From Capnocytophaga sp. (GTDB taxonomy: Bacteria; Bacteroidota; Bacteroidia; Flavobacteriales; Flavobacteriaceae): 63,044 bases of DNA. The number at the start of each line of letters is the position of its first letter. Positions within the stretch are counted from its first letter, which is position 1. The position numbers and the translations under genes were made by a program. The stretch spans positions 1 to 63,044 of the forward strand of contig JAUMUT010000011.1 of the NCBI GenBank assembly GCA_030530525.1. Reading direction: 5' to 3'. Positions 1 to 8,504 of the stretch are shown here, piece after piece. A model generated the notes under the pieces. It was not told the DNA's origin. It did not search any database and was given only the letters and a program-made list of their open reading frames with translations.

Positions 1-262
1 TCTTTAAAAATAATAGTATTAAATAAAAATATTATCCTTTTTTTAAATGAAATTTCTATCTGGTGTGTCGTTTTTTTGAAAAATAAAAGTAAAAAATTAA
101 TGTCAAATCTAATTGAAGTCTTGATAATGGATACAAGAAGTATAAACTACTTTTGTAAATCAAAATGAAATAGGGAGAGGTAATGTAAAAATATAGATTA
201 AAAGATTATAAAAAGTATAATATGAATATTAAATCTGTTAAAACTTTTCCTATAATACCCCA
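1..262. other. AT-rich stretch without a recognisable gene
   Basis: No open frame of credible composition or recognisable product is visible on either strand. The stretch is very A/T-rich and ends at the left inverted repeat of the IS remnant. It may be upstream intergenic DNA of a gene lying outside the window. Confidence 0.5.
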
Positions 263-887
263 ACTTGCTAGTTTAAAGTTAAAAAAAATAAAAAGCAAAG
301 CAAAAGATTTGTATATTTGTGATTGCAAAAAATAAAAACAATTCCAATGTTTTGTAAAGACAAAATTACAACCATTTTTTGTATTATCGATGATATTTTA
401 AAAAAAATTAATCACCTGAAGATATTCGCAGAAAAGTATCGGATAGTGAAATTATTATAGCAGCATTTATAGCTACTACTGAATAGAGGCTATATGACAA
501 GCGAACTTATTTTTATGGTATTAAAGTCCAGTTAGTTACAATGGGAGAAGGTATACCAATTGTGTTTCATTTTACCGTAGGAAAAACGACAGATACAAAA
601 CTTTATGGAGATAGTGCTTATACAGATTATCAAATAGAAGATTATTATCTGCTTGAAAATAAATACATTGAGTTAAAAATACAACGAAAGAGAATAATAA
701 AAGACCTGATACAGGAAAACAAAACAGACAGAAATTGAAGATGAGAAAGCATATAGAAGTAGCTATAAGCGATATTAAAAAGATATTTTCTATAACAATA
801 TATGCTGTTACATTAAAGGGATTAATAAAGATTACAATGTATATTTTTGGATTACAGCTATTTAAAATAATCAATAACTAGCAAGTT
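263..887. mobile_element. Degenerate IS982-family insertion sequence
   Basis: A perfect 12-bp inverted repeat, AACTTGCTAGTT at 263-274 and AACTAGCAAGTT at 876-887, frames a broken transposase reading frame of IS982 type. The framed length (about 625 bp) is well short of the roughly 1 kb usual for intact IS982 elements, which agrees with internal deletions visible in the transposase. No target-site duplication is obvious just outside the repeats. The identification rests on recognisable transposase segments, above all LYGDSAYTDYQIED. The element looks dead and could move only if supplied in trans. Confidence 0.75.
300..879 (+). pseudogene. IS982-family transposase remnant
   Basis: Pieces of an IS982 DDE transposase appear in order but in different frames. 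Near 363-400 there is TIFCIIDDI-like N-terminal sequence. At about 418-484 another frame reads EDIRRKVSDSEIII, ending at a stop. From about 495 another frame reads DKRTYFYGIKVQLVTMGEGIPIVFHF. At about 601 comes LYGDSAYTDYQIED, carrying a catalytic Asp region, and the stop at 736-738 interrupts the frame. After that, C-terminal sequence like IEVAISDIKKIFSITIYAV continues to about 877. Roughly 80-100 residues between the second and third pieces, and about 15 before LYGDSAY, appear deleted. No functional protein can be made. Confidence 0.75.
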
Positions 888-996
888 TGATTATATAGAG
901 AAACTCATAATCTAAAAGCTTCTATCATTTAAAATGCACAATAGGTTGGTATAATTTCATTGTTTTTATCGGACTTTACAGAAGAGTTTCAATTGA

Positions 997-1473
997 CTAA
1001 TTACCATACCCCAATACCCTTAAAGTCTCTTCTGTTCGTAACAGCTGAAACTGCCCTATGTTATTGATAATTTCCTCAATACTGTCGAGGTCTTGGCTCT
1101 CGTAGATTGGAGAAACTAACTTACCAATATACGCCTTTTGCCAGCGTGCTTGAAACTCTATATATTCAATTTTGGGGTAATAGGTAGGGTGTTCACCAGT
1201 GGTAATACGCTCCGAAATATAATCTTCTTGAATGTACAAAGCACTGTCATTCCCTACTTTATGCCAAGCGATTTCGTTTACACAATAGCCAAAGAAATCA
1301 AATATTTCACATTGCTTGATAAGGTCTTTATGAGCAACGATAGCCGTAAAGAGTTTGCGCCATTTGGCGTTGCTCATATACGAAGCCGCAAAAGTGCTTA
1401 TTTTCTTTTCCAATCGTTCCATATAGCGATTATAGTCCTCTATGGAGGGAAATAAATCCTTGTATTTTTGCAT
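997..1473 (-). CDS. Uncharacterised 158-aa protein of the accessory/immunity-like cluster
   Basis: I do not recognise the family. The open frame extends upstream to 1617, but that part overlaps the preceding gene (which stops at 1491) by more than 120 bp. The ATG at 1473, 17 bp after that stop, is therefore the better start and gives 158 residues beginning MQKYKDLFPSIEDY. The protein is soluble, with no signal peptide, and rich in aromatic and charged residues, with mixed helix and strand. It is the last gene of a same-strand run with a HEAT-like and two SUKH-like proteins, the typical layout of polymorphic-toxin immunity genes. An immunity role is inferred from context only. Confidence 0.6.
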   Translation of the reverse strand: MQKYKDLFPSIEDYNRYMERLEKKISTFAASYMSNAKWRKLFTAIVAHKDLIKQCEIFDFFGYCVNEIAWHKVGNDSALYIQEDYISERITTGEHPTYYPKIEYIEFQARWQKAYIGKLVSPIYESQDLDSIEEIINNIGQFQLLRTEETLRVLGYGN

Positions 1474-1490
1474 AGCAATCTTCAAATTAG

Positions 1491-2156
1491 CTAATTGGCA
1501 TACTTCTTCTCTATTCTCTTGGCGATAGTTTTCCCTGTATTTTTGTAATAATCTTCTGTAAAGGGGAGTGCTTTGAGGTAAGGTATATCGCTCTTGTCGC
1601 CAAATGCTTGAAAGCACACTGTGGCACTACACATTAGTACTTCGTTATTTTCATTCTGTGCAAAGCTGATGATTTGCTTTAAGATAGGAACAAAAGCCAC
1701 GTGAAGTTCTTTGCTCACCTTTTCTGTTCTGAGTTGGTGCGATAAATTGCAAAGCGAATAGACGTACTTTTTCACCAAAGACTCCTGCTTCTCTGTAATC
1801 TCAGTAGAGAAAGTTTTCCCAATCTCCAAAAAAGCAGGAATAGCTTCCTCAGTAGGCAATTCTTCCAATACCCCAAAGGCAATTCTAAAGAACTCATTAG
1901 GCTGATGAATGGCTTTTACCAATCCTTGTACGCCTTCTTCCAAATAGAGACAAATAGCCTCTACCCACGATGCGAAGGGTATAATAAGGTCATCGTTGAG
2001 CAGTTGCCAGCTGTATTGCACTACCATTTCACGCAAAGGAGCAATATACTCTTTGCTGGGTGTTTTCACGATTTTGAGGAGGTCTTCCACCTCTAATTCG
2101 CCTTTTTTCTCTAATCGGTGGAGCTTTTTGATGTGTTTTGCTACTGCTTCGTTCAT
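1491..2156 (-). CDS. HEAT-like helical protein in the immunity-like cluster
   Basis: This 221-aa cytoplasmic protein has no signal peptide and a pattern of paired amphipathic helices like HEAT/ARM repeats, e.g. EEAIPAFLEIGKTF, LHVAFVPILKQIISFA and KSDIPYLKAL. Its N-terminus (MNEAVAKHIKKLHRLEK) resembles the start of the next gene upstream (MTPEVEKRIKKLYQLAP), hinting that both share a recognition or ancestral module. It lies about 40 bp downstream of the SUKH-like gene on the same strand. Function is unknown. A scaffold or immunity function is inferred from the neighbours. Confidence 0.65.
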   Translation of the reverse strand: MNEAVAKHIKKLHRLEKKGELEVEDLLKIVKTPSKEYIAPLREMVVQYSWQLLNDDLIIPFASWVEAICLYLEEGVQGLVKAIHQPNEFFRIAFGVLEELPTEEAIPAFLEIGKTFSTEITEKQESLVKKYVYSLCNLSHQLRTEKVSKELHVAFVPILKQIISFAQNENNEVLMCSATVCFQAFGDKSDIPYLKALPFTEDYYKNTGKTIAKRIEKKYAN

Positions 2157-2196
2157 ATTTAGTCCTTAGTGTTTAGTTCTTAGCCATTAGAGAGCA

Positions 2197-2979
2197 TTAT
2201 AATTGCCATAAGCCTTTGGCTTTTAATTCATTTAATTCAGCTTCCGAGACTACTTGAAAATCATCATCATCATCGTCGTATGAAGTGTAATCCCATTCCA
2301 AGCCAAAGTTTTCCATAGCATCTAAAAGAGTATCAAATAACTCTTGTTGAGCGCTGCCTATAAAAATAGCTGTGGCTCGGTTTGTAGTTTGGTGTATGGC
2401 AAGGGTAATGACTATTTGAAAATCGGCATTGGTAAAGGTGCGTTGCCCTTTCCAGCTGAGGGAGGTAAGCTCAGTATATTGTTTTTCGATATAGGCAACA
2501 GCTTGCTCGGGTACTTCAAAGTTTTCCATACCCCAACCGCCCATTACATTGGCGTTGTAAGGCAAACCTCCCATCACACCATTGTAAATGGCGAGGTAGA
2601 ACCAAAAGTCGGACAGGTTTTGGGTTTCTTGTATCCAATTGGGGTCGGTTTCGGAGCCGTAATTACCCCAAACAGGAGGGTTGGGGTTGTTTAAATCTTC
2701 TTTGTGAATTGCCCATATTACTACCCCTTGATTTTCTTCACAAAAGCATAAGTAATCCCCTGCAAAATACAATTGCTGAGGTGTAGCCAACGAGTTATAG
2801 GATTGGTTTACACTCTTAGTAGCCCCTAACTGGAAGTAATACTCGCGAAACACCTCAGGCAAGGTAATGTGTAAGCGTTTTTCGGCTTTTAATAACTGCG
2901 CTTCTGAGAAGCCTTTACAGTCCTCAGGGGCTAATTGGTATAGTTTTTTGATGCGTTTTTCTACTTCTGGTGTCATCAT
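2197..2979 (-). CDS. SMI1/KNR4 (SUKH) superfamily protein
   Basis: This 260-aa cytoplasmic protein has the SUKH-type N-terminal pattern: an amphipathic helix, then LHITLPEVFREYYFQLG, and a later VVIWAIHKEDLNNPNPPVWG strand-turn region typical of SMI1/KNR4-like immunity proteins. The rest is acidic, with a run of six Asp (DDDDDD) about 28 residues from the C-terminus. Its ATG overlaps the stop of the upstream gene as TAATG, so the two are probably translationally coupled. SUKH proteins commonly neutralise nuclease or other toxins of contact-dependent systems. No toxin gene is visible in this window, so the partner is unknown. Confidence 0.7.
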   Translation of the reverse strand: MMTPEVEKRIKKLYQLAPEDCKGFSEAQLLKAEKRLHITLPEVFREYYFQLGATKSVNQSYNSLATPQQLYFAGDYLCFCEENQGVVIWAIHKEDLNNPNPPVWGNYGSETDPNWIQETQNLSDFWFYLAIYNGVMGGLPYNANVMGGWGMENFEVPEQAVAYIEKQYTELTSLSWKGQRTFTNADFQIVITLAIHQTTNRATAIFIGSAQQELFDTLLDAMENFGLEWDYTSYDDDDDDFQVVSEAELNELKAKGLWQL

Positions 2980-3572
2980 TATTCGTTATATGTAAATCGT
3001 TTTTCTCTGATATAGTATATTTGATGATAAGCAGTGAGCCACCAACCGTCCTCTATCAAATAAATAAGTTGCTCCCAAAGACTACCTTCCTGCAAAAGGG
3101 AATCATCAACTTGTTTTATGGCAGTTTGTGCCTGATGAGCAGCCTCGTCAAAGGCTTTAAAAAGTGCCTCCTTTGTAGAAGTATCTGCTCCTTTGAGCGC
3201 AAAAACGGCTGAAAGCAACAGAGAATAGCACCTAACAAACTGCGTAAGTGAAGCATTCACCCACAGAAAGGGTTCTTGGGTAAAATCATCGTTTGTAGGA
3301 AGCAAATATACTTCTTTTTGTTCATTTAACCCAAGGTATCCATAATAACTTCGCCCAAAACACTGAAAAGAGCGTCCATTTCGGTTCATAATTACCATCT
3401 CATCGGGAAAACGGATAAAATAGAAGTTCATTTGAGGATAATCGTTCAGTTGAGCAAAGAGATTTTCTTTTATTTGGGCAAAGCTCATCAGTTGTGGAGA
3501 GGTGGGATGTATCTCGGCGGTGATACCTACCTCATTTAAGGTGCGTATATCGTCTGTTGAAAATGTAAGCAT
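2979..3572 (-). CDS. SUKH-4-like immunity-type protein
   Basis: This 197-aa soluble protein resembles the SUKH-4 group in overall layout: an early LxxxG-I region, a central FIRFPDEMVIMNRNGRSFQCFGRS strand-rich core, then FLWVNASLTQFVRCYSLLLSAVFAL, where such proteins judge a residual ligand site, and a helical tail. It is the first gene of the four-gene minus-strand cluster and is coupled by TAATG overlap to the following SUKH gene. It stops 15 bp before the next gene upstream (kptA). The assignment is by pattern; it could instead be a divergent SMI1/KNR4 member. Confidence 0.55.
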   Translation of the reverse strand: MLTFSTDDIRTLNEVGITAEIHPTSPQLMSFAQIKENLFAQLNDYPQMNFYFIRFPDEMVIMNRNGRSFQCFGRSYYGYLGLNEQKEVYLLPTNDDFTQEPFLWVNASLTQFVRCYSLLLSAVFALKGADTSTKEALFKAFDEAAHQAQTAIKQVDDSLLQEGSLWEQLIYLIEDGWWLTAYHQIYYIREKRFTYNE

Positions 3573-3587
3573 CGTTTAAAATAGAAT

Positions 3588-4139
3588 TTAAGGTAAAAGT
3601 TCTAAAAACTCCGCTGGTACTTTATCGGTAAGCCATACCCCATTGTTGGAAAGGTAAAACTGCTCCCCTGCTTTCTGCATTGCTGCGGCATCTACCTTAA
3701 AGACAACGGGATTGCCGTGACGGCTTCCCACTTTAGTAGCGGTTGCTATATCGGCGCTGAGGTGTACGTACTGTCTGCCTTGTTTTAAGAGTCCGCTTTT
3801 TAAAATGCTCTCCACAAACCTGCTGGCCGTGCCGTGATAGAGGACTTCGGGTGGGGTTTTCGGGAGTAAATCGAGCTCCACTGTTATTGAATGCCCTTGA
3901 TTGGCGCGTATTTTTGTTTTATCTTCGCTGAAAGCATATCGCTGTTTGCTATCGGTAGCAACTATTTCTTCGAGCATTTTAAGATTAAAAGGGAAGCGTT
4001 TGCTCATTTTCTTAATAAGCAAATCCACTTCTGCCCATCCGTGTTTATCTATGGTAATGCCAATTACCTCAGGGCTATGACGTAGCACCAAACTGAGGAA
4101 TTTGCTTTCTTTTTTGTGTTTTTCTTCTTGCTTTGCCAT
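3588..4139 (-). CDS. kptA: RNA 2'-phosphotransferase (Tpt1/KptA)
   Basis: KptA transfers a 2'-phosphate from RNA to NAD+, giving ADP-ribose 1'',2''-cyclic phosphate. The 183-aa length is normal. Signature segments are visible in order: LSLVLRHSP with Arg20-His21, the KHGWAEVDLLI helix near 32-42, IRANQGHS with Arg78, YHGT with His102, and GRQYVHLS with Arg122. Bacteria usually lack the tRNA splicing pathway that makes the eukaryotic substrate, so the natural target is uncertain. It may act on ends left by toxin or RNA-repair events. It lies directly upstream, on the same strand, of the immunity-like cluster. Confidence 0.93.
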   Translation of the reverse strand: MAKQEEKHKKESKFLSLVLRHSPEVIGITIDKHGWAEVDLLIKKMSKRFPFNLKMLEEIVATDSKQRYAFSEDKTKIRANQGHSITVELDLLPKTPPEVLYHGTASRFVESILKSGLLKQGRQYVHLSADIATATKVGSRHGNPVVFKVDAAAMQKAGEQFYLSNNGVWLTDKVPAEFLELLP

Positions 4140-4176
4140 TCCTAAGAAAAAAATCTAAAAAGACTAACGCTATGTA

Positions 4177-4977
4177 CTAATTAAATTTATTTTGTAACTG
4201 AATCATTTTTTCTTTCATATCTTTATCTTCTTTTAGCCTTTTTAAGGTTTTTTTAGTATAAAGAGGAAAATCAGCATTAAGAATCCAGCCGTAATAGCCT
4301 GGTTCTTCGTTTAAAATATCTTGTACTTTTCTGCCTTTATGTTTCCCGAAAGTGAAAATTTCTTCATTTTTGTCATTCATAGCGATGAATCCCGCAAAAT
4401 CTACAACTTGTTTTCGTGTAGTAAATTGACTAAGTTGCTGAATATCATTAGGTAAATTATCGTATCGGTCTAATTGAGCTTTTAGAATTTCATAAGTTGC
4501 ATTGGTATCCGCAGCGGCAGTATGGGCGTTTTCTAAGGATTTTCCGCAATAGAATTGATACGCCGCCGAAAGGGTACGCTGTTCCATTTTATGGAAAATA
4601 GTTTGAATATCAATAGTTACACGATTATTCAGGTCAAAGTCTATTTCGGCACGAAGAAGTTCTTCCGCCAAGAGAGGAATATCAAACCTATCCGAATTGA
4701 ACCCAGCCAAATCTGAATCTTTTATCATAGAATGAATTTGTTCCGAAAGGTCTTTGAAAGTAGGTTCGTTAGCAACTTTTTCGTTTGTAATTCCGTGAAC
4801 CTCAGTAGATTGGACAGGAATAGGGATAGTAGGATTTACGAGCCAAGTTTTACTCTCTTTATTTCCGTTAGGGAATACTTTGAGAATAGAAATTTCAACA
4901 ATTCTATCTTTGGAAACGTCTGTACCAGTGGTTTCTAAGTCAAAAAAACAGATGGGGCGGGTTAGTTTTAGTTCCAT
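4177..4977 (-). CDS. DEDDh 3'-5' exonuclease with C-terminal GKxKG module
   Basis: This is a DnaQ-superfamily exonuclease. Motif I is FFDLETTGTD with Asp13/Glu15, motif II FNSDRFDIPLLAEELLR, and motif III HTAAAD (His and Asp five apart), so the DEDDh active site is complete. After about residue 190 a second segment reads FGKHKGRKVQDIL..PGYYGWI, the same pattern as DUF3820 proteins. The frame stays open to 5004, but a TTG there is part of a TATTTTTG promoter box at 5002-5009, so the ATG at 4977 (266 aa) is the real start. It probably acts in DNA repair or RNA/DNA end trimming; the exact substrate cannot be read from sequence. Confidence 0.88.
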   Translation of the reverse strand: MELKLTRPICFFDLETTGTDVSKDRIVEISILKVFPNGNKESKTWLVNPTIPIPVQSTEVHGITNEKVANEPTFKDLSEQIHSMIKDSDLAGFNSDRFDIPLLAEELLRAEIDFDLNNRVTIDIQTIFHKMEQRTLSAAYQFYCGKSLENAHTAAADTNATYEILKAQLDRYDNLPNDIQQLSQFTTRKQVVDFAGFIAMNDKNEEIFTFGKHKGRKVQDILNEEPGYYGWILNADFPLYTKKTLKRLKEDKDMKEKMIQLQNKFN

Positions 4978-5001
4978 TTTTAATATTTTGTTAATAGGGT
5001 G

Positions 5002-5009
5002 CAAAAATA
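5002..5009 (-). promoter_or_regulatory. -7 box of the exonuclease gene
   Basis: TATTTTTG on the minus strand matches TAnnTTTG, and transcription should begin about 7 nt downstream. The box lies 25 bp before the ATG at 4977 and excludes the longer TTG-initiated frame. Confidence 0.7.
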
Positions 5010-5050
5010 CGATTTTTTATACCTTTGGCAATAAATATTTCTTATTTTTC

Positions 5051-5081
5051 TTGCAAATAATCATTTTTTATTGTACCTTTG
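5051..5081 (+). promoter_or_regulatory. Promoter of tRNA-Ala
   Basis: TTG at 5051-5053, a 20-bp spacer, and TACCTTTG at 5074-5081 match the Bacteroidota sigma consensus (TTTG / TAnnTTTG). The predicted transcription start falls about 5 nt before the tRNA. Confidence 0.75.
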
Positions 5082-5092
5082 CCTTTACTATT

Positions 5093-5166
5093 GGGGATGT
5101 AGCTCAGTTGGCTAGAGCGTTTGGCTGGCAGCCAAAAGGTCGTGGGTTCGAGCCCCATCTTCTCCA
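5093..5166 (+). tRNA. tRNA-Ala (anticodon GGC)
   Basis: A complete cloverleaf folds: acceptor GGGGATG with CTTCTCC, D-arm GCTC/GAGC, anticodon stem TTTGG/CCAAA around loop CTGGCAG (anticodon GGC), and T-arm GTGGG/CCCAT around TTCGAGC. The G3-U70 wobble, the alanine identity element, is present. Position 6 faces 67 as a U-U mismatch. The discriminator is A and CCA is not encoded. The gene has its own promoter and a hairpin terminator downstream. Confidence 0.95.
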
Positions 5167-5190
5167 CAATCTTTGTTGTCATTTATAAAT

Positions 5191-5222
5191 AAAAAAACGG
5201 CTTAGAAATAAGCCGTTTTTTT
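5191..5222. terminator. Bidirectional terminator between tRNA-Ala and a lipoprotein gene
   Basis: A 7-bp CGGCTTA/TAAGCCG stem with GAAA loop is flanked by A7 and T7. It can terminate the tRNA on plus and the lipoprotein transcript on minus. The lipoprotein stop codon begins inside the T run. Confidence 0.9.
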
Positions 5223-5622
5223 ATTGTTTTGTAAAAGTATCCGTCACTCCCCCTTTTAGGTCAAGCTTTGCTATTTTGTTATCGGATATTTTTTTGAAAG
5301 AAAAATCAATCGATTGAGAACCATTATTCATTTCTATGCTTACTTCATACGTATCATTAGTAATTTTTTGTGATATTTTAGTTACTACTTGTGCGGTGGT
5401 TCCGCTCAAAAGACAGGTTCTTCCTGCTGAGATTAAGCAAAAATCTTTATCAGAGACAAAATATCCTGTGGTATTTGTCAGTTCATTCACCCAAGTGCCA
5501 ATCATCCACGAAGGTGGCGCATATGAGGAAGATGCTTTTCCGTCATTATTAGAAGAATCATCACTTTTTCCACACGCGATAATGCCAACAATGGCAATAA
5601 AAAGTAAAATAATCTTTTTCAT
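5221..5622 (-). CDS. Small putative surface lipoprotein
   Basis: This 133-aa protein has a lipoprotein signal (MKKIILLFIAIVGIIAC, lipidated Cys17). The following GKSDDSSNNDGK is acidic and Ser/Asn-rich, loosely like the lipoprotein export signals that send lipoproteins to the cell surface in Capnocytophaga and Flavobacterium. The mature part begins near WMIGTWVNEL and is strand-rich, like lipocalin-type small Bacteroidota lipoproteins. Two further cysteines (FCLISAGRTCLL) may form a disulphide. No family name is certain. It is a single gene with its own minus-strand promoter. Confidence 0.75.
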   Translation of the reverse strand: MKKIILLFIAIVGIIACGKSDDSSNNDGKASSSYAPPSWMIGTWVNELTNTTGYFVSDKDFCLISAGRTCLLSGTTAQVVTKISQKITNDTYEVSIEMNNGSQSIDFSFKKISDNKIAKLDLKGGVTDTFTKQ

Positions 5623-5648
5623 TGTTTTGAATTTTATATAATAAGATG

Positions 5649-5656
5649 CAAAAGTA
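5649..5656 (-). promoter_or_regulatory. -7 box of the 5221-5622 lipoprotein
   Basis: TACTTTTG on the minus strand, 27 bp upstream of the ATG at 5622, matches TAnnTTTG. The rest of the 282-bp space to clpB is A/T-rich, and I see no clear clpB promoter in it. Confidence 0.6.
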
Positions 5657-5904
5657 CAAAAATATATGAAATGTACGATTGTTTTTAATAAATTTTAATA
5701 TATTTTTATTCCGTAAGATATATTTATTAGGAAAGGATTTTTAAAAACCTGTCATTTTTACATTTTTTATTTTATTGATAATCAGTATTTGTTTTCTTTT
5801 GTAAGATTTAAAAACTGACAATTTGTCATAAATTCTGTTTTGGAATATTTATTGCCTTACAGAAGTAACAAACAACGAATTATAAACCATTAATTAGAAA
5901 AAAA

Positions 5905-8487
5905 ATGAATTTTAATAATTATACCATTAAGTCTCAAGAGGCTATCCAAAGAGCGCAGCAACTCGCTCAAAGCCTTGGACAACAAGACATTCAAGTAGAA
6001 CATATTTTTAAAGGAATACAAGAGGTAGATAACAATGTTTTGCCTTTTATCCTTAAAAAGTTGCAAGTAAATACTTCCGCTCTTGACCAAGCAGTGGAAA
6101 AATCTCTCAACACTTTCCCTAAGGTGCAAGGCGGGCAAATGTCTCTCTCTCGTACCGCAGCCGAAGTGCTTACCGAGGCAAGTAACATTGCCAAGAAAAT
6201 GACCGATGAGTACGTTTCTATTGAACATTTACTTTTGGCAATTTTCAAAATTAAAAACCAAGTAGGTCAGGCACTTAAAGAACAAGGAGTTACCGAAAAA
6301 GAATTTGAAAAAGTAATAACAGAACTTCGTAAAGGCGAACGCGTAACTTCGGCTTCGGCAGAAGAAACTTATAATTCGCTCAACAAATACGCTAAAAACC
6401 TTACCCAATTGGCGCATAGCGGAAAGCTTGACCCTGTTATCGGGCGTGATGAGGAAATCCGTAGAGTGCTACAAATTCTTTCTCGCCGAACCAAAAACAA
6501 TCCAATGCTTGTAGGAGAGCCTGGCGTAGGGAAAACAGCCATTGCCGAAGGCTTAGCGCATCGTATCGTAAATGGTGATGTGCCTGAAAATCTGAAAGAT
6601 AAGACTATTTATTCCTTAGATATGGGCGCACTTATCGCAGGAGCTAAATATAAAGGAGAATTTGAGGAACGTTTGAAATCTGTTGTAAAAGAAGTAACCT
6701 CTTCCGACGGAAATATTATCCTTTTCATTGACGAAATTCATACTCTCGTTGGTGCAGGAGGTGGAGAAGGTGCTATGGATGCCGCTAATATCCTAAAACC
6801 AGCCTTAGCCCGTGGCGAACTTCGTGCTATCGGGGCTACAACTTTGGACGAATATCAAAAATATTTTGAAAAAGATAAAGCCCTTGAACGACGATTCCAA
6901 AAAGTAATGGTAGAAGAGCCTGATACAGAGAGTGCTATCTCTATTTTACGAGGAATTAAGGAAAAATATGAGGCTCACCACAAAGTGCGCATCAAAGATG
7001 AAGCAATTATCGCCGCTGTGGAACTATCTCAGAGATATATTCCTAATCGTTACTTGCCAGATAAAGCAATTGACCTTATGGACGAAGCAGCTTCCAAGCT
7101 CCGAATGGAAATTAACTCCAAACCAGAAGAATTGGACGTGCTCGACCGCAAAATTATGCAATTAGAAATTGAAATTGAGGCAATTAAACGAGAAAATGAC
7201 GAGGAAAAACTCCGTATCCTTAACGCCGATTTGGCTAACCTAAAAGAAGAACGCAATGCATTATTCACCAAATGGCAAAGCGAAAAGACTCTTGTTGATG
7301 AAATACAGCTCATTAAGAATAATATAGAAAACTATAAGATAGAAGCAGAACGCGCTGAGCGTGAAGGAAATTACGGAAAGGTCGCCGAACTTCGTTATGG
7401 TAAAATTAAAGAGGAAGAAGAGAAACTTTCTACACTTCAAAAAGAAGTAGAAGACCATGAAATGTCTATGATTAAGGAAGAAGTAACTCGTGAAGACATC
7501 GCCGAAGTAATCGCAAAATGGACAGGGGTTCCTGTTACCAAAATGATGCAAGGCGAACGCGAAAAACTCCTTCATTTAGAGGAAGAACTCCACAAACGTG
7601 TAGTAGGGCAAGAAGAAGCAATAGAAGCCGTTTCTGATGCTATCCGTCGTAGCCGTTCAGGACTGCAAGACCCAAGAAAACCAATAGGTTCTTTCCTTTT
7701 CTTAGGAACAACAGGGGTTGGTAAAACAGAATTAGCCAAAGCTCTTGCCGAATATCTCTTTGATGATGAAAACGCAATGACTCGTATAGATATGAGTGAG
7801 TATCAGGAAAAACACGCCGTTAGCCGATTGGTAGGCGCGCCTCCTGGATATGTAGGTTACGATGAAGGCGGACAACTTACTGAGGCTGTTCGTCGCCGTC
7901 CGTACTCTGTCGTATTGCTTGATGAGATTGAAAAAGCGCACCCAGATACTTTCAATATCCTTTTACAGGTATTAGATGAAGGTAGGCTTACTGATAATAA
8001 AGGACGAACTGCTGATTTTAAAAATACAATCATTATTATGACCTCTAATATCGGTAGCCATCTGATACAAGAAAGTTTTGAAAGCATTCCTAATATAGAA
8101 GAAGCGACCGAAAAGGCTAAGGAAGATGTTTTACAACTATTAAAACAAACCGTTCGCCCAGAGTTTATCAATCGTATAGATGATATCGTAATGTTTACTC
8201 CTCTTACAGAAGCTAATATTAAACGAATTGTCCGATTACAGCTCAATAATATCATCAAAATCGTTGCTCGTGAAAATATTTTGTTAGAAGCAACCGATGA
8301 AGCTATTGATTATCTAGCAGAAAAAGGTTATGACCCGCAATTTGGTGCTCGCCCTGTAAAACGTGTTCTACAAAAAGAAGTACTTAATACTCTTTCTAAG
8401 GAAATACTTAAAGGTGCAGTCAAAGCAGGTAGCCTTATACTAATAGATTCTTTTGATAATAAGCTCGTTTTCCGAAACAAAGAGTAA
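5905..8487 (+). CDS. clpB: ATP-dependent disaggregase ClpB
   Basis: ClpB is a hexameric AAA+ chaperone that extracts polypeptides from aggregates together with DnaK. The 860-aa length is standard. Domains in order: a Clp N-terminal domain (1-145), AAA1 with Walker A GEPGVGKT at 203 and [14 protein letters not shown], a coiled-coil M domain (about 410-530, Glu/Lys-rich), AAA2 with Walker A GTTGVGKT at 601, [25 protein letters not shown], and the C-terminal domain ending [15 protein letters not shown]. The M domain and the lack of a ClpP loop separate it from ClpA/ClpC. It is monocistronic with a strong terminator. No heat-shock operator is evident. Confidence 0.97.
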   Translation: MNFNNYTIKSQEAIQRAQQLAQSLGQQDIQVEHIFKGIQEVDNNVLPFILKKLQVNTSALDQAVEKSLNTFPKVQGGQMSLSRTAAEVLTEASNIAKKMTDEYVSIEHLLLAIFKIKNQVGQALKEQGVTEKEFEKVITELRKGERVTSASAEETYNSLNKYAKNLTQLAHSGKLDPVIGRDEEIRRVLQILSRRTKNNPMLVGEPGVGKTAIAEGLAHRIVNGDVPENLKDKTIYSLDMGALIAGAKYKGEFEERLKSVVKEVTSSDGNIILFIDEIHTLVGAGGGEGAMDAANILKPALARGELRAIGATTLDEYQKYFEKDKALERRFQKVMVEEPDTESAISILRGIKEKYEAHHKVRIKDEAIIAAVELSQRYIPNRYLPDKAIDLMDEAASKLRMEINSKPEELDVLDRKIMQLEIEIEAIKRENDEEKLRILNADLANLKEERNALFTKWQSEKTLVDEIQLIKNNIENYKIEAERAEREGNYGKVAELRYGKIKEEEEKLSTLQKEVEDHEMSMIKEEVTREDIAEVIAKWTGVPVTKMMQGEREKLLHLEEELHKRVVGQEEAIEAVSDAIRRSRSGLQDPRKPIGSFLFLGTTGVGKTELAKALAEYLFDDENAMTRIDMSEYQEKHAVSRLVGAPPGYVGYDEGGQLTEAVRRRPYSVVLLDEIEKAHPDTFNILLQVLDEGRLTDNKGRTADFKNTIIIMTSNIGSHLIQESFESIPNIEEATEKAKEDVLQLLKQTVRPEFINRIDDIVMFTPLTEANIKRIVRLQLNNIIKIVARENILLEATDEAIDYLAEKGYDPQFGARPVKRVLQKEVLNTLSKEILKGAVKAGSLILIDSFDNKLVFRNKE

Positions 8488-8504
8488 TTATATAGTTTTA
8501 TAAT

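Noticed and set aside
541-738. 65-aa plus-strand frame as an independent gene
   Set aside because: It is the only long piece of the broken IS982 transposase. The flanking pieces belong to the same ancestral protein in other frames.
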